DNA of 12,020 nt, taken from DASZZX01 sp036260415. Its GTDB lineage: Bacteria; Actinomycetota; Nitriliruptoria; Nitriliruptorales; JAHWKO01. Each line of letters starts with the position of its first letter. The first letter of the stretch is position 1. Below the pieces are notes generated by a model, which made no database searches, was not told where the DNA came from, and worked only from the letters and a program-made list of their open reading frames with translations. Location of the stretch: assembly GCA_036260415.1 (NCBI GenBank), contig DASZZX010000268.1, positions 1 through 12,020 on the forward strand, read 5' to 3'. The position numbers and the translations under genes were made by a program. Of the stretch, positions 11,773-12,020 are shown one piece after another.

Positions 11773-12020
11773 CTACCGTCCGGCGTCGACGGTCCCGCCG
11801 GCAGCGGTGATCTTCTGTCGCGCGGTGGCTGACACCCCGTCCACGTGCACCGTCAGCCGCTTGGTGAGCTCGCCGTGGCCGAGCACCTTCACCGGCAGCC
11901 GGGTCTTCTTGCGGATCAGCCCTCTGGCCCGCAGCGTGTCGGGGGTCACCTCGTCACCGTCTTCGAACGCCTGCTCCAGCGTGCCGACGTTGACGATGGT
12001 GTGCTCCACGTCCCGGCGGG
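11773..12020 (-). CDS. rplO: 50S ribosomal protein L15, 5' part outside the window
   Basis: Only the last 81 codons are visible; the gene continues past the right edge. The segment reads VNVGTLEQAFEDGDEVTPDT, then LRARGLIRKK, PVKVLGHGELTKRLTVHVDG and ATARQKITAAGG, the hallmark C-terminal half of L15, a late-assembly large-subunit protein. An apparent GTG start at 12009 is internal, because the frame continues upstream with no stop. The stop is TAG at 11773-11775, with secY 64 nt downstream, the standard spc-operon order. Confidence 0.95.
   Translation of the reverse strand, partial: RRDVEHTIVNVGTLEQAFEDGDEVTPDTLRARGLIRKKTRLPVKVLGHGELTKRLTVHVDGVSATARQKITAAGGTVDAGR

Noticed and set aside
9969..11810. 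Plus-strand open frame of 613 codons
   Set aside because: Antisense to adk and secY; rich in Asp/Gly/His/Gln as expected from the complement of hydrophobic SecY codons.

Overview
This window is a housekeeping stretch of a high-GC bacterial chromosome. All recognised genes lie on the minus strand, so it is read from right to left. The gene order is rplO(3' end)-secY-adk-map-infA-rpmJ-rpsM-rpsK-rpsD-rpoA-rplQ-truA-rplM-rpsI-glmM-glmS(5' part). This order, the high GC, the RpoA sequence (RSYNCLKREGV, RNFGQKS), the long charged tail on L17, and frequent GTG starts point to Actinomycetota. Several proteins (RpoA, L17, Adk) depart from the familiar mycobacterial and streptomycete forms, which suggests a deeper or less-studied actinobacterial lineage. 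I cannot name the genus.

Layout, in transcription order. (1) 12020-8865: end of the spc operon (L15, SecY) followed by adenylate kinase and type I methionine aminopeptidase; adk and map overlap by 4 nt. A GC-rich hairpin after map may be a terminator or a partial transcription barrier. (2) 8722-4720: the alpha-operon block infA, rpmJ, rpsM, rpsK, rpsD, rpoA, rplQ. Gaps are short except before rpoA (98 nt) and rplQ (197 nt), and both of these gaps contain inverted repeats. (3) 4698-3892: truA, 21 nt behind rplQ. (4) 3738-2900: rplM and rpsI, behind a convincing vegetative promoter in the truA-rplM gap. (5) 2771-1: glmM and the start of glmS, which make glucosamine phosphates for cell-wall precursors. 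The glmS reading frame runs off the left edge.

Most genes make or support the translation and transcription machinery: ribosomal proteins, IF-1, RNA polymerase alpha, the Sec channel for membrane insertion, N-terminal Met removal and tRNA pseudouridylation. The glm pair follows the L13-S9 operon, a neighbourhood also known in other actinobacteria. No gap exceeds 300 nt; the largest is the 197-nt rpoA-rplQ gap. I see no tRNA, rRNA, CRISPR, insertion sequence or phage gene.

I do not see a new gene system here. The observations most worth a second look are non-coding (the repeat-rich rpoA-rplQ gap, the rplM promoter with a palindromic spacer, small leader ORFs before infA and adk) and lineage-specific protein changes (the RpoA extension and insertion, the L17 tail, the Adk zinc knuckle).
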